Virus record (IMG/VR): IMGVR_UViG_3300020583_000015
Location: 1-64,000 of that record
Strand: one strand, 5' to 3'
Length of the DNA: 64,000 nucleotides
Source: a virus
Position numbers and translations under genes: made by a program. Of this stretch, positions 23,001-30,908 are shown in pieces. Each line of letters opens with the position of its first letter. Within the stretch, counting starts at the first letter, position 1. The notes under the pieces are model-generated. The model was not told the origin of the DNA, did no database searches, and saw nothing but the letters and a program-made list of their open reading frames with translations.

Positions 23001-24297
23001 GGCGATAGAGGATTTTGTGCGTGATGTCGTTCTTGGAACTGACGGTTGTGTTGGTATCGCTAACAATCATCGCACCGGCTTGAATCTGGAAGCGTGTGGA
23101 GGCAGGGCTCGGCGCACTCTCCCCAACTTTGTTTCCGTTTGAGTCAAGCTTCGCGTAGGTCTGCCAATAGGCGATCCCAACATTTGGATCGTGAAGTGGG
23201 TGAACTGTGTCACCACTAACGATCCAATTCGTTAGCTTAACTGTCACTGGCCCTGTAGCTTGGATCACCACCCTCGCTGCTTGAATGTTTGTCCAGTCAA
23301 CAGGAGCAGCCGCGATGTTGACAAGAAAGAAGTTTGGTTGTTGGGTGGCCCAGGTGTTAGCGCTGTTGCGGGCTCCGCTGAGGCCTGACGCGCCGTTGAT
23401 GGTTGAGGCAGCATCATTTAGCATCTGACGGCGGGTCTGCAAGTCAATGTTTGTGCTGGAGCCCGTCCCTATGCTGACTTGATTTGCGATGAGCTGAGAT
23501 GCGAGAGCAAAGCTCGTACCAAAATTTTCTGTGCTAGGTAGCTCCGTATGAAAATAGTTGGTATAGGAGTTGTCTCCAATGCTATAGTCACAACTGACGT
23601 TAGTAACAACATTGGGATTGTCAAAAGACAACTGCAAGCTGTAGATGCCGTATTGACCAATAGTGTTGAAACCGTTGGTGTTGAGATTTGTTTGGAGTAG
23701 GATGGCATCGAATTGGATGGCATTGGTGACAGCGTCGCTGGAGGCTGTTGCGGTTGTGGTGTTGGTTGCGCTGCCGTTAGTGAAGGAGCCTTCACTACAA
23801 GTCCAAGCGGTTGAGACTTTGATTGGAGGACGGGTGCTGACAGCTAGGGTTGGCGCTCCAGGCGGGGCGAGCTTCACCCAGTCAGTGGTTTGGGTGCCGT
23901 CGTCTTTGATGGCTCCGCCAACAGTGCCATTTGGTAGGTATGCGTATTGTCGGTAGCTACACATAAAGCCACCATTGACGCCACCTGTAGCGATAGCTGT
24001 CCACACGCCACCAGTTCCGGAGTAGACTTTTGTTGCGTTGTCAATCACATAGAATGGATTGCTATTGATTGAGAACTGCTGGTTGTAGTTGCGGTAGATG
24101 TCAGTGATGATGCTAGTAGTGTCAGTGCTGACAACGCTGAAGACAGTCCACCCTCGGCGAGCTTCAGCTGCTCCACGCTCCAGGGTGAAGTCGATGTTGG
24201 TGGCAGCTGCGACTTCGTTAGAGGCAACTAGGTGCGGGGAGGCCTGGGCGTTGACCCCTCCGCCAAAATCCATCTGAACTGTGCGAGAGATGGCCAC
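20002..24297 (-). CDS. large tail protein with five tandem beta repeats
   Basis: The 1431 residues start with FGGGVNAQASPHLVASNEV, typical of podovirus tail nozzle or hub proteins. A beta-propeller-like middle follows. The C-terminal third (coding about 20350-21850) holds five repeats of about 80-90 residues, each with LATAFVDxVAV, a GSxRQSYAFALP strand and a KHYxTW ending, often then RPEPDR. These look like stacked beta-sandwich domains suited to receptor binding. The GTG start overlaps the previous TAG. Confidence 0.68.
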   Translation of the reverse strand: MAISRTVQMDFGGGVNAQASPHLVASNEVAAATNIDFTLERGAAEARRGWTVFSVVSTDTTSIITDIYRNYNQQFSINSNPFYVIDNATKVYSGTGGVWTAIATGGVNGGFMCSYRQYAYLPNGTVGGAIKDDGTQTTDWVKLAPPGAPTLAVSTRPPIKVSTAWTCSEGSFTNGSATNTTTATASSDAVTNAIQFDAILLQTNLNTNGFNTIGQYGIYSLQLSFDNPNVVTNVSCDYSIGDNSYTNYFHTELPSTENFGTSFALASQLIANQVSIGTGSSTNIDLQTRRQMLNDAASTINGASGLSGARNSANTWATQQPNFFLVNIAAAPVDWTNIQAARVVIQATGPVTVKLTNWIVSGDTVHPLHDPNVGIAYWQTYAKLDSNGNKVGESAPSPASTRFQIQAGAMIVSDTNTTVSSKNDITHKILYRQGGYLQDAYAVATYTVTQNVYVDGLDDISALSQNFILQNNVLSSANFPGNSVVADQAYFDRIFISNGQNVLQWSLPAQPDLFPFDSFATISNFGDNIQKLIVWMPVMIIVNDNSVYEMVGTIFEGPNSDFSIVRTGCRQGSIAHNSIIKTPYGIFLVNYNGLSLYNPGQGIDTPITWAMEKMADAWRGNLSTDPAALKGNRIPAINIGNIYLSCAAYNDQKIYFGVPTGSSTYPNTLFVLDFRTQQIQSYTYGFSFASLFWDWVGNTLLAGTTDGRIVQIEHGTTDNGSNIQWNFTTRQWTSPNDAVLENALIEYKGSGGTALAILDNTSTITLGTLTSSVRTWTPAAFLGTVANNVQFQFVGNRGTSSAEASIYQVQFDAIVEPAHVQYWKADYEVKEQAGEFLFDAFYADLQILGSGNVLATAFVDGVALGTTTYSGPTAGRHVFVNAYPPETYGRVSHIIYQSTASPSTFFKPWNFAFDARPEPPRVNYFKTDIQSQEEQICDAVDIDVNPNGTLTSTVFLNNVAVGTYTSTGSLRQSYSFALPNEEYARTIYAIHNGTAFKHYKTWWHLRPEPDRWTNFVSDRTVAQHAWGSVSHEAIWDAFDVDINCFGNVVLATAFVDTVAVSTATITGSGRQSYAFALPNDTFGRVGYVVYNAQSGYFKHYGTWYTYRPEPDRLSNYVSDRSGEKEFFWHHFECEIAPLGATVLATAVIDNVGVATYTITGSNRQSYAFSLPIDLYGRTVYGTYNCVGTGKFKHYKTWFEGDQEPDRLAQVQLDKLIFPSEHYLKTWIAELNPLGTCTGVLYANDVQIAVATFTGTTRQSYRVGLDVDTTMRIQQGYRLATIYTAVGAGVPLLKHYNTSFDTLPKPFGKNTWAVFYQKIGGASQLDIGRFWSIDLELDPNQGTATVTSIWDVDGYPLSTNTLIFGQLREWRDRIPFPPGMRGYLFRQRLISNVPIEIWRSSIDTLRTGVKGLSRVTTDGVIDGKQPLISEKD

Positions 24298-25070
24298 TAT
24301 CGAAACCTCAATCCAGTCCTCACGTTCCCACCCTGTGCTCCAGTAAAGGTATCGCCAGGTCGCATGCGTCGGATGTTGTGAGATTGTTGGTTGCGAAGTC
24401 GCACTCGAAGTTCGTTGATGCTTTCTAAGGCCATTTTGTTTAGGGTGTCAGCAAGCTCAGGCAGGGTGTTCTCCAACAGTATGGCTGCGCTGTAGTACGC
24501 AAGCGCACGTTTATAGAGCCTTGCAGCTGCTGGCACATCTTGGAAGCTAGGACTAAACTCACAAGGCCATCCAATCCCTACCATCAAAAACCGATAGGTT
24601 GCATCTGGCGATGGGAACGGCCTGACATGCCCCACATCCCACAGCACCAGGTGCTTTGGGAAAGCCGGGAACTGTTCTTTCCAATCCCGAAGCCATTCTT
24701 CAAGTTGGGCGTGGGTTGTAAAGAAGTACCGATTGTATCCGAGGCTTACCCCATTCACAACGTTTGAAGGATTCGTTCCAAGATAGTACTGCGGAATCAT
24801 CAGGCTTGACGGAATGGGTGTGATATCCGCGCCTTGCGTCAGCGTCAGGGTTGCTGTGGTTGTAGCGAACTTTATCTCCCCAAACAAAAAGATCTGGGCC
24901 TCATTCATCGCGTCATACACTTGTTGGTCAGTCCAAAAGGTTCCGCCGGTTGGCTCATCAACAAGCGTCCGCACAAGCTGAAAGACTGTGAGGTTGCTGT
25001 TGGTAGTAACAACCGTTGGGCCTTGGTTAAAGCCCCCACGATTCCACCCAAACTGATTGAAGCCGCCCAT
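24297..25070 (-). CDS. tail adaptor (tail tubular protein A-like)
   Basis: The 257-residue protein has a Gly/Asn-rich start and helices FQLVRTLVDEP and WTDQQVYDAMNEAQ. These resemble head-tail adaptors such as T7 gp11 and the related 280-aa protein at 27333. AARLYKRALAYYSAAILLEN is a long C-terminal helix. It is placed between fibre and tail hub genes and likely forms the adaptor ring. Confidence 0.55.
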   Translation of the reverse strand: MGGFNQFGWNRGGFNQGPTVVTTNSNLTVFQLVRTLVDEPTGGTFWTDQQVYDAMNEAQIFLFGEIKFATTTATLTLTQGADITPIPSSLMIPQYYLGTNPSNVVNGVSLGYNRYFFTTHAQLEEWLRDWKEQFPAFPKHLVLWDVGHVRPFPSPDATYRFLMVGIGWPCEFSPSFQDVPAAARLYKRALAYYSAAILLENTLPELADTLNKMALESINELRVRLRNQQSHNIRRMRPGDTFTGAQGGNVRTGLRFR

Positions 25071-25079
25071 TGTCGAGGC

Positions 25080-27170
25080 CTACTTTAAGTAAAGCTTTCC
25101 GCCCAACACACGCCCCACTAACGGAACGTTTTGAGTGGAGGTGATTGTGTTACCGATTGTTGTGCCTGCGGTGAAGACCACAGCCCCATCGGTTGTGATG
25201 ATCTCTAGCCGTCGGCCTTCGTACAGGCCTGTGATTGTTCCGACACCTGTGGTGCCAGTCACCTTGAAAAGTGTGTAGCCTGGAGTAAGACTGATGCTTG
25301 AGGCACTCGCGACAGTCTGCGGCACATTGTCAGCACCGTTGTTGTTTTCAATTACCCCTGATGCTGGTGTTGCAGTGAAGTGAAACCCAGCAGTCGAATA
25401 GTTACCAAAGTTATTGCCAGTCACTGTCAGGTTTGGAATCGCTGCTGTGAATTCTATATCGTATGTTGGAGTTGCACCAAGACCTACATACCAGTTGTTG
25501 TTTGTAAAGGTCATGATGTTTCCAGCAGCGATCGTCATGCTTGCGATGCCGTTGGAGGTGTTAATGATGTTGTTGTTGGAGAACACCAGGCTTGTAGCTT
25601 GGCCGGTATCCCCAGCTCCGTCAAAAATCTTCGTGCTTCCAAGATTCACAAACCGACTGTTGGAGATCTGAAGACCCGCAACAGTCACCAGAAACCTAAA
25701 CACTGGGTTTGTGTTTGAGCCACTGTTAGAGATGCTGGAAGCGTCTATGTTGATGTTGGTAGGCAGGAGTGTGCCTCCAAACTTAAAGGCCGGGCCACCC
25801 GTCCAAGAATCAATCTGAAGATCCACCCAAGAAGTCAAATCAGAAAGACACCCTGTACAGCTCGGCACAGAATAAAGAATCTGGGCGCTAGTGACTGGTC
25901 CACCAATCAGCGTCCGGTTGAAGAACGCGCCGTTTGTGAAGCCAAGAAGAATTATTTCTCCGGGGGTGTAGCTAACAGTGTAGAGGCCTCCGGCTTGGGC
26001 GATGATGTAATTAAACAAATCACTTGTGCCTTGGAATCCAATAAGCGCAGCGTTGGCCGCGCCCTCCACGGAAATGTTATCCATGTAGATGGTGGAACAA
26101 TTGCCGAGGGTCGCCCCGTTAATGCAGCCGGTTGTGGCAGAAGTTGTGCCAAGGGTGTTGACTCCATTCCAGTTGTGACGAAGCCAGAGGTTTGTAAGAT
26201 AGACTGCAGACGACCCATACACTCCAATCGTGTCACCATTAGAGGGAAGCGTACTGTAGCCGTTTACTCGGTAAACGCCAAAGTCCTTTAGTGTGACGTT
26301 GTTTAGGCCGTTGATGGTAATTACATTACCGCTATTGAAGTCAGCCTGAATAAAGCTTACGCCCTCACCAAGCCCAAGAAGTGAACTGCTGCTGAATGGG
26401 ATTGTAAGGTTTGCTTTAGTATGAGTGATGCCTGCTGGCAATACACAAGACCCAAGCGTGCCTCCAGACTCAAGGCACTCAAAGATTCCACCTGATCCAC
26501 TAGTAAGTGTCCAACTTCCACTGTGGCTAAAGGTAGGAGTAAAGATGACTGTGCCAGTTCCGATTGAAGCACAAGTACCGCCTTGAATCAGCACCGCTTC
26601 GGCCGTCCCGACTCCATTCGATACATACAAATAATGCCCAGTATCGCTACCGTTGACGCCTGTTGGACAGGGGTTCATTGTGACTGTTGCTCCAACTCCG
26701 CCTGTCAGTGTGCCGCCTGGGGTTTGGGCGGGGAAGTTGTAGATCGAGGCTGTGAACGGGCTGGTTGTGAGGATGTTTGTTTCGATTGCTTTGATTTCAG
26801 CAGCAGCTTGATTGTGATAGCCTGCGACAATAAAGAAGTTGACAGCAGTTCCGTTAGAGTGAGAGGCAGCAGCCGTGCCATCAAAACCCCTTCCGTTAGG
26901 ACATATCCCAAACGAAGTAGAGGTCTTGGTGCATGCCAAAAGTATCTCACTATCAATACTAAGTGCAGTAGGAACTAAGATGCCTGCAGTCGTAACGACA
27001 TTGATTGTTGTGTCGCCGCCTGCTACCGACGCGCTAAGGTTTGTAATGACGTTGTTGGAGGCAACCATCAGGTCTGTATCGGTTGCGGCCCGTCCAGGAA
27101 ACACAGCGGTCTTGGGGTTCTGGGCAAATGCAGCCCCCACCAACATCAGCGCTAATAGTAGTTTTTTCAT
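25080..27170 (-). CDS. secreted fibre/spike-like protein with signal peptide
   Basis: The ATG at 27170 (after AAAGGAC) gives 696 residues starting MKKLLLALMLVGAAFAQ, a Sec signal peptide. Residues about 20-125 form a module (TDTDLMVASN, IDSEILLAC, CPNGRGFDGT, AAAEIKAIE) shared with the 1027-aa protein at 38463. The rest is rich in Gly, Ser, Thr, Asn and Ile with strand-turn periodicity (FSNNNIINTSNGI), suggesting a right-handed beta helix as in tailspikes. A short beta domain closes it. Confidence 0.65.
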   Translation of the reverse strand: MKKLLLALMLVGAAFAQNPKTAVFPGRAATDTDLMVASNNVITNLSASVAGGDTTINVVTTAGILVPTALSIDSEILLACTKTSTSFGICPNGRGFDGTAAASHSNGTAVNFFIVAGYHNQAAAEIKAIETNILTTSPFTASIYNFPAQTPGGTLTGGVGATVTMNPCPTGVNGSDTGHYLYVSNGVGTAEAVLIQGGTCASIGTGTVIFTPTFSHSGSWTLTSGSGGIFECLESGGTLGSCVLPAGITHTKANLTIPFSSSSLLGLGEGVSFIQADFNSGNVITINGLNNVTLKDFGVYRVNGYSTLPSNGDTIGVYGSSAVYLTNLWLRHNWNGVNTLGTTSATTGCINGATLGNCSTIYMDNISVEGAANAALIGFQGTSDLFNYIIAQAGGLYTVSYTPGEIILLGFTNGAFFNRTLIGGPVTSAQILYSVPSCTGCLSDLTSWVDLQIDSWTGGPAFKFGGTLLPTNINIDASSISNSGSNTNPVFRFLVTVAGLQISNSRFVNLGSTKIFDGAGDTGQATSLVFSNNNIINTSNGIASMTIAAGNIMTFTNNNWYVGLGATPTYDIEFTAAIPNLTVTGNNFGNYSTAGFHFTATPASGVIENNNGADNVPQTVASASSISLTPGYTLFKVTGTTGVGTITGLYEGRRLEIITTDGAVVFTAGTTIGNTITSTQNVPLVGRVLGGKLYLK

Positions 27171-27171
27171 C

Positions 27172-27336
27172 TTAGTCCTTTGCGAGCAACAGCCCAATCA
27201 ACGCAATCACCGCTAACACATTATCAGGGGAAGCAAAAAAGTGCGAGGGGTGTGTCGCCAGCAGCGTCAGCCCTGTGATACCAGCAATCGAAGTGACACG
27301 ATTCTTAAGGATTCGGTCGAGAATATTTTTGATCAT
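27172..27336 (-). CDS. 54-aa holin-like membrane protein
   Basis: The ATG overlaps the stop of the 280-aa adaptor (ATGA) and the TAA ends 2 nt before the next ATG. Two hydrophobic segments, about 16-27 (SIAGITGLTLLA) and 40-51 (VLAVIALIGLLL), flank a short turn with HPSHFFASPDN. The start MIKNILDRILKNR is basic. Size and layout fit a small class II holin, though the endolysin candidate is 20 kb away in the same unit. Confidence 0.6.
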   Translation of the reverse strand: MIKNILDRILKNRVTSIAGITGLTLLATHPSHFFASPDNVLAVIALIGLLLAKD

Positions 27337-28175
27337 GGGATTAGCGGGGTTTTTGGATTGAGGATGTTGCCTTCATAGTTGTTGCCGAATCCACCAAGGT
27401 TGACTGGCTTCAGATGGGGTGCCCGATCACTAAAGATGTTTGCCTTCAGCGCGTGGTAACGAATACACTGCGCAAGGAACTTTTGCTTTCGCTTCATTGC
27501 CTTCGCGATATCCTGGTTAGGACCAGCACGAAGATAAGCACGATAAGTGCAGTAGTTATTGACACTGTATTTTGTCCAGGCAGGCACAGCCATAAGGTCT
27601 GTGTCAGCAATCAGGTTTAGGACCTTCGGATATTCAAATACCGCTGTGCCAGTATTGATAGGAGGCGGATAGAGGCTACATCGGGTTGAATCATCCTGGT
27701 AGACAATCCGGGGCTCATACATATCAAAGACGCTACGCCACTGATGACGCAGAATGTCAAGCTCTTCAATGCTGCGTCCCACAAGCCTCCGACTGTAGGG
27801 TTGAGTTGGGCTACTCCAATACACCGCATCCAGCCTCATCATGTTTGGGTCGATTGCAGCTAACGCGATAGTTGATGTGCCTGAGCCGAGTGTGACTGTC
27901 GCTGTGCCCCACACAAACTCAAACCGCTCTTGAAGTTCATCTTGCCAGTCCTGGATGTAGTTGTTGAGTTCTGTGTCTGTCCACCAACGTCCGGTTGTGG
28001 TAGAGGTGGTGGTGACGTAGATGCCTGTGTCAAGCAACTCCCTCCGCACCATATTCCGAAGCGTCACAAGATTAAACGGATAGTTAACTGTTTGACATCC
28101 ACCAACACCACCGTCATCAAAAAGCGGTGCGTCAAAAACACTAGAATCAAAGATTCCTGTGGGTTGGGTGGACAT
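27333..28175 (-). CDS. head-tail connector/adaptor
   Basis: The 280-residue protein has the adaptor pattern NLVTLRNMVRRELLDTG, WWTDTELNNYIQDWQDELQERF, then beta strands and VYWSSPTQPY, and a C-terminal helix with AKAMKRKQKFLAQCIRYHALK. This resembles gp6/gp11-type adaptors. A free segment of 56 nt precedes it. Its partner at 24297 shares the same helical start and may be a paralogue. Confidence 0.6.
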   Translation of the reverse strand: MSTQPTGIFDSSVFDAPLFDDGGVGGCQTVNYPFNLVTLRNMVRRELLDTGIYVTTTSTTTGRWWTDTELNNYIQDWQDELQERFEFVWGTATVTLGSGTSTIALAAIDPNMMRLDAVYWSSPTQPYSRRLVGRSIEELDILRHQWRSVFDMYEPRIVYQDDSTRCSLYPPPINTGTAVFEYPKVLNLIADTDLMAVPAWTKYSVNNYCTYRAYLRAGPNQDIAKAMKRKQKFLAQCIRYHALKANIFSDRAPHLKPVNLGGFGNNYEGNILNPKTPLIP

Positions 28176-28230
28176 GGCTAGACAAATCCAATTATAACAA
28201 ACTTGGCTAGCGGGGCGGGCTTAGGACGGC

Positions 28231-29730
28231 TTAGATAAGTTGGGTTGAGAAATGTCGCCCCATGACTTCTTCAAGTCGGGTGATGAGACGTTCGCCTTGA
28301 ATTGCACCCATCGCACACCGGGGGCCGCTTGCAACTACAACTCCTTCGGGATTCAGGATCTGTGTACAAGGACAACTCTCAGGTGTGTAGTGGAGCTGAT
28401 GACACGGATAGCATGGCGCAAGCTCCACGTCAGGCGCAAGGCAATAGTCGTTTTTCCAGTTTGCGCAAAGATTCTGGTGGGTGCTGTGGCTTAGCAGCGG
28501 GATCTTTGGCGTGTCAAAACATCCCGCTGCGTTGATCACTACACTCTCCACCCCCACCACACACTGCACAAACTTCGTCAGCGCTAGAGTATGTCGTAGC
28601 GTTTGGGCCCCCGCCCGGGGAATGAGCTGGGGGTGTTGGAACTCCATGCAATTAGCTCGGGCGTCTCCGACGGTAATGATTCGGGCTTTGGGGTTTCGGT
28701 CAAGGAACTCTGTGACAACTGGTTGGAAGATCCCATAAACTTTATGGTAGCTACTACCATTGAGCGCCCAGAGGATGTTGTAAGAGCCTCCAAACTGCTT
28801 GAGAAAGTCTTTCGCGGCTCGCTCTTCTGCAGGGCTGAAATACAACTCTCCGCGCGATCCAACAACGTCTGAGTACCCTCCGAGTCGGAGAGTGAAATCA
28901 TAATAATTGTGGCTTCCGCATTGGGCGCGACGCCACTCGCTTGTGGTGTAGAACTCCCTACGGCCTTCGACTTTGAGAAGCGAGCCTTCGCAGCTTTCGC
29001 TGAGGTTGATGTATTTGTCATAGTGTGGTCTCCAAAAATCCCAGTACTCACTAAGATCGATGTTTGGGATTGCGTCCTTTTCCTGCAACAGGAGGTTATC
29101 TACAAACGGGTTGTACTCCACAACCGGAGCGCTGTAGTTGGTGATGTTGAGGGTGACGTGGTAGCCATCCTCGTGAAGCCTTCGAAGGAGTGGTGTGAGG
29201 ATAATCATATCCCCAAGCGCACCATATCGGCACACGCACGCGCGAGGGCGAACATCAGCTGAAGGTTTGACTTCTATGCCTTTGGGCCCGTTCTTCTTTT
29301 TGTAGACTTGAACAAAATATCCCTCCTCGTGTTCAAGCTCCAACACCTTACGCCAGCTGCCTTTTGTAGCGATTCGCTCTTGCATGGTGGTGGGTGTTAG
29401 GATCGAGTCAGTCTTTTGAAGACTAATCAGATAGCCTCCAACCTTCAGCTTACTGACCGCCTCCGCTAGGTAGCCTGAGGGGTTGTCCTGCAGAAACAGC
29501 CGGTCTCCTACAAACACATAGTCAAAATAATTCTGAGCAAACGCCGCTAGATCCGCTGCGCACACACTGATTTTTGGGTGGGGGGTGCTGTCTGCGTAAG
29601 CAGCAAACACATTGAGGGCTGTTGCGTTAGTGGGGAAGATCTCCTGGTTAGCGGTCGCTACTAGACCCTTTCCCCTCAAATAACAAACTGACGCGAAACG
29701 TGCCCATTTAGAGACATTTCCGAGCGCCAT
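28231..29730 (-). CDS. degenerate methyltransferase + GT9 heptosyltransferase-like fusion
   Basis: Residues 1-146 follow a class I methyltransferase: CYLRGKGL, FDYVFVGDRLFLQD and AVSKLKVGGYLISLQ. The SAM-binding glycine motif expected after RGKGL is replaced by VATANQ, so this half may be inactive. Residues 160-490 match GT9 (ADP-heptose:LPS heptosyltransferase): CRYGALGDMIILTPLLRRLH, YNPFVDNLL, VVGVESVVINAAGCFDTPKI. A Cys cluster (CYPCHQLH, CPCTQI) near 430-455 may bind zinc. ADP-heptose synthase genes lie upstream in the same unit. Confidence 0.75.
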   Translation of the reverse strand: MALGNVSKWARFASVCYLRGKGLVATANQEIFPTNATALNVFAAYADSTPHPKISVCAADLAAFAQNYFDYVFVGDRLFLQDNPSGYLAEAVSKLKVGGYLISLQKTDSILTPTTMQERIATKGSWRKVLELEHEEGYFVQVYKKKNGPKGIEVKPSADVRPRACVCRYGALGDMIILTPLLRRLHEDGYHVTLNITNYSAPVVEYNPFVDNLLLQEKDAIPNIDLSEYWDFWRPHYDKYINLSESCEGSLLKVEGRREFYTTSEWRRAQCGSHNYYDFTLRLGGYSDVVGSRGELYFSPAEERAAKDFLKQFGGSYNILWALNGSSYHKVYGIFQPVVTEFLDRNPKARIITVGDARANCMEFQHPQLIPRAGAQTLRHTLALTKFVQCVVGVESVVINAAGCFDTPKIPLLSHSTHQNLCANWKNDYCLAPDVELAPCYPCHQLHYTPESCPCTQILNPEGVVVASGPRCAMGAIQGERLITRLEEVMGRHFSTQLI

Positions 29731-29736
29731 TGAATG

Positions 29737-30192
29737 TTAACCGTTCTCTTCGAATGCCTCGTCAGCTGCGGTTTCGTAGTCACGTTTGATGGTGACATTA
29801 AAGTGTCCGCCTTCTTTGACACGCCGAGATTTGCCTGCGTGAGGTTTCATACAGGCGTCCAGGTGGTTTGAGTGGAATGGGAGTTGCTTGTCACAGATCT
29901 CACAGCGGAAGTCCACCGCCTCAAGACCCGCCTCTGCGAGCTGATCCCAAAGCTTCACAGGCTTATCGCTTCGCCGAAGGCTCAGCATAATTCCGCCTCC
30001 ACAAGCTGCAGCATGTCGCGCGATTGCTTCTGCGCTGAGCGTCAGCCTGGTGTGGCAGGACGGATCTACTTTGTGGTAGGGAGGGTAGGCCTGGCAAAGA
30101 ATCTCAGTCGGATAGAAATTCTTCAGTGCTTCCCATTTTGTTCGGCTCCGCTGGGGAGTCTGAGGTGTGTTGGTTTGAGTTGGTGCGGGCAT
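29737..30192 (-). CDS. hypothetical protein with possible Zn site
   Basis: The 151 residues include CEICDKQLPFHSNHLDAC (about 94-111), a plausible CCHC zinc site, and a basic segment HAGKSRRVKEGG. The N-terminus is polar and Pro-rich. It stands between a hairpin leader and the GT9 fusion, 6 nt apart. No family is recognised. Confidence 0.5.
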   Translation of the reverse strand: MPAPTQTNTPQTPQRSRTKWEALKNFYPTEILCQAYPPYHKVDPSCHTRLTLSAEAIARHAAACGGGIMLSLRRSDKPVKLWDQLAEAGLEAVDFRCEICDKQLPFHSNHLDACMKPHAGKSRRVKEGGHFNVTIKRDYETAADEAFEENG

Positions 30193-30217
30193 AATCGTCT
30201 AGAAAGCGTTTGTTACA

Positions 30218-30267
30218 CCACAGGGGGAGCTAGGAGAGGAGGTCAGGTGGGACTAACTCCCCTGTGG
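30218..30267 (-). promoter_or_regulatory. stem-loop in intergenic leader
   Basis: CTCCCCTGTGG (30257-30267) pairs with CCACAGGGGGAG (30218-30229), with one bulged G and a 27-nt loop. It fills the gap between the 57-aa secreted protein and the 151-aa gene. Reading leftwards its far arm ends 25 nt before the ATG at 30192, as in the plus-strand leaders. No T run follows, so it is not a classical terminator. Confidence 0.6.
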
Positions 30268-30298
30268 CAGATTGGCGCGACCCTAAGGCCGCAAACCT

Positions 30299-30472
30299 TT
30301 AACTACGACATCCTGTTGGCCAACAGCTTGGCGGCGCAGGAGGCCTTGGGGCAGGAGGAAGAGGTTGGGGTTCAGTCCAACATTCCGGAGGACAATACGG
30401 ATCAGGCGGCCACATTGGACCATCCGCAAAAGCCCCCGCTGCAAGCAGCCCTACCCACAACAACCGACGCAT
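30299..30472 (-). CDS. 57-aa secreted Cys/Pro-rich microprotein
   Basis: A clear Sec signal peptide MRRLLWVGLLAAGAFA is followed by about 41 residues with five Cys, many Pro and five Trp or Tyr (PPDPYCPPECW, CWPTGC). The start makes a TAATG overlap with the upstream decoration-like gene. A disulfide-linked extracellular peptide encoded among capsid genes is unusual. No family is recognised. Confidence 0.65.
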   Translation of the reverse strand: MRRLLWVGLLAAGAFADGPMWPPDPYCPPECWTEPQPLPPAPRPPAPPSCWPTGCRS

Positions 30473-30897
30473 TAGGTTGGCTGCTCCTGCTCTTCGAAGT
30501 AGATGTTGTAAGAACCAAATACTCCGTTAGCGCTGGACGTGCCAGTGCCAACCACGTTGACTGTCGGACCAGCGTTCGCGCTGAAAGTCGCGCTCGCAAG
30601 TGTCATTACACCTGTCAACACCTGCCCAGCAGTACAGCTGGCAAGCGCAACAGTAGCGAAGGTTGAAGTGCCATTCAGAAAGACAGCTGCAAGCGTTCCG
30701 TTAGTGGAGTTAGCCGCAACTGTACAAATCATCCTGACGTTGTTGATGACGGTCTTACGGAAGTACTGCGGAAGCTGACACACCGCGCTGGATGTGACAA
30801 CCGCTCCGTTAGAGCCGTAAGTGCCAGTTCCAAGATTCGTGCCAAAGGCGATCGCCTGGCAAGGCCGGTCGTAAAACTTTTGATCAGAATAAGCCAT
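30472..30897 (-). CDS. capsid decoration-like protein
   Basis: The 141 residues are Thr/Ala/Val/Gly-rich beta sequence (VAANSTNGTLAAVFLNGTSTFATVALA) with few charges. The gene follows the major capsid gene, where head decoration or stabilising proteins are usual. GAACAAAT with an upstream AAGGAG precedes the ATG. No close family is recognised, so the role is inferred from place and composition. Confidence 0.55.
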   Translation of the reverse strand: MAYSDQKFYDRPCQAIAFGTNLGTGTYGSNGAVVTSSAVCQLPQYFRKTVINNVRMICTVAANSTNGTLAAVFLNGTSTFATVALASCTAGQVLTGVMTLASATFSANAGPTVNVVGTGTSSANGVFGSYNIYFEEQEQPT

Positions 30898-30908
30898 ATT
30901 TGTTCTCC

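Noticed and set aside
29872-30666. 264-codon plus-strand ORF
   Set aside because: It is antisense to three better supported minus-strand genes (151-aa, 57-aa with signal peptide, 141-aa) and has no ribosome site.
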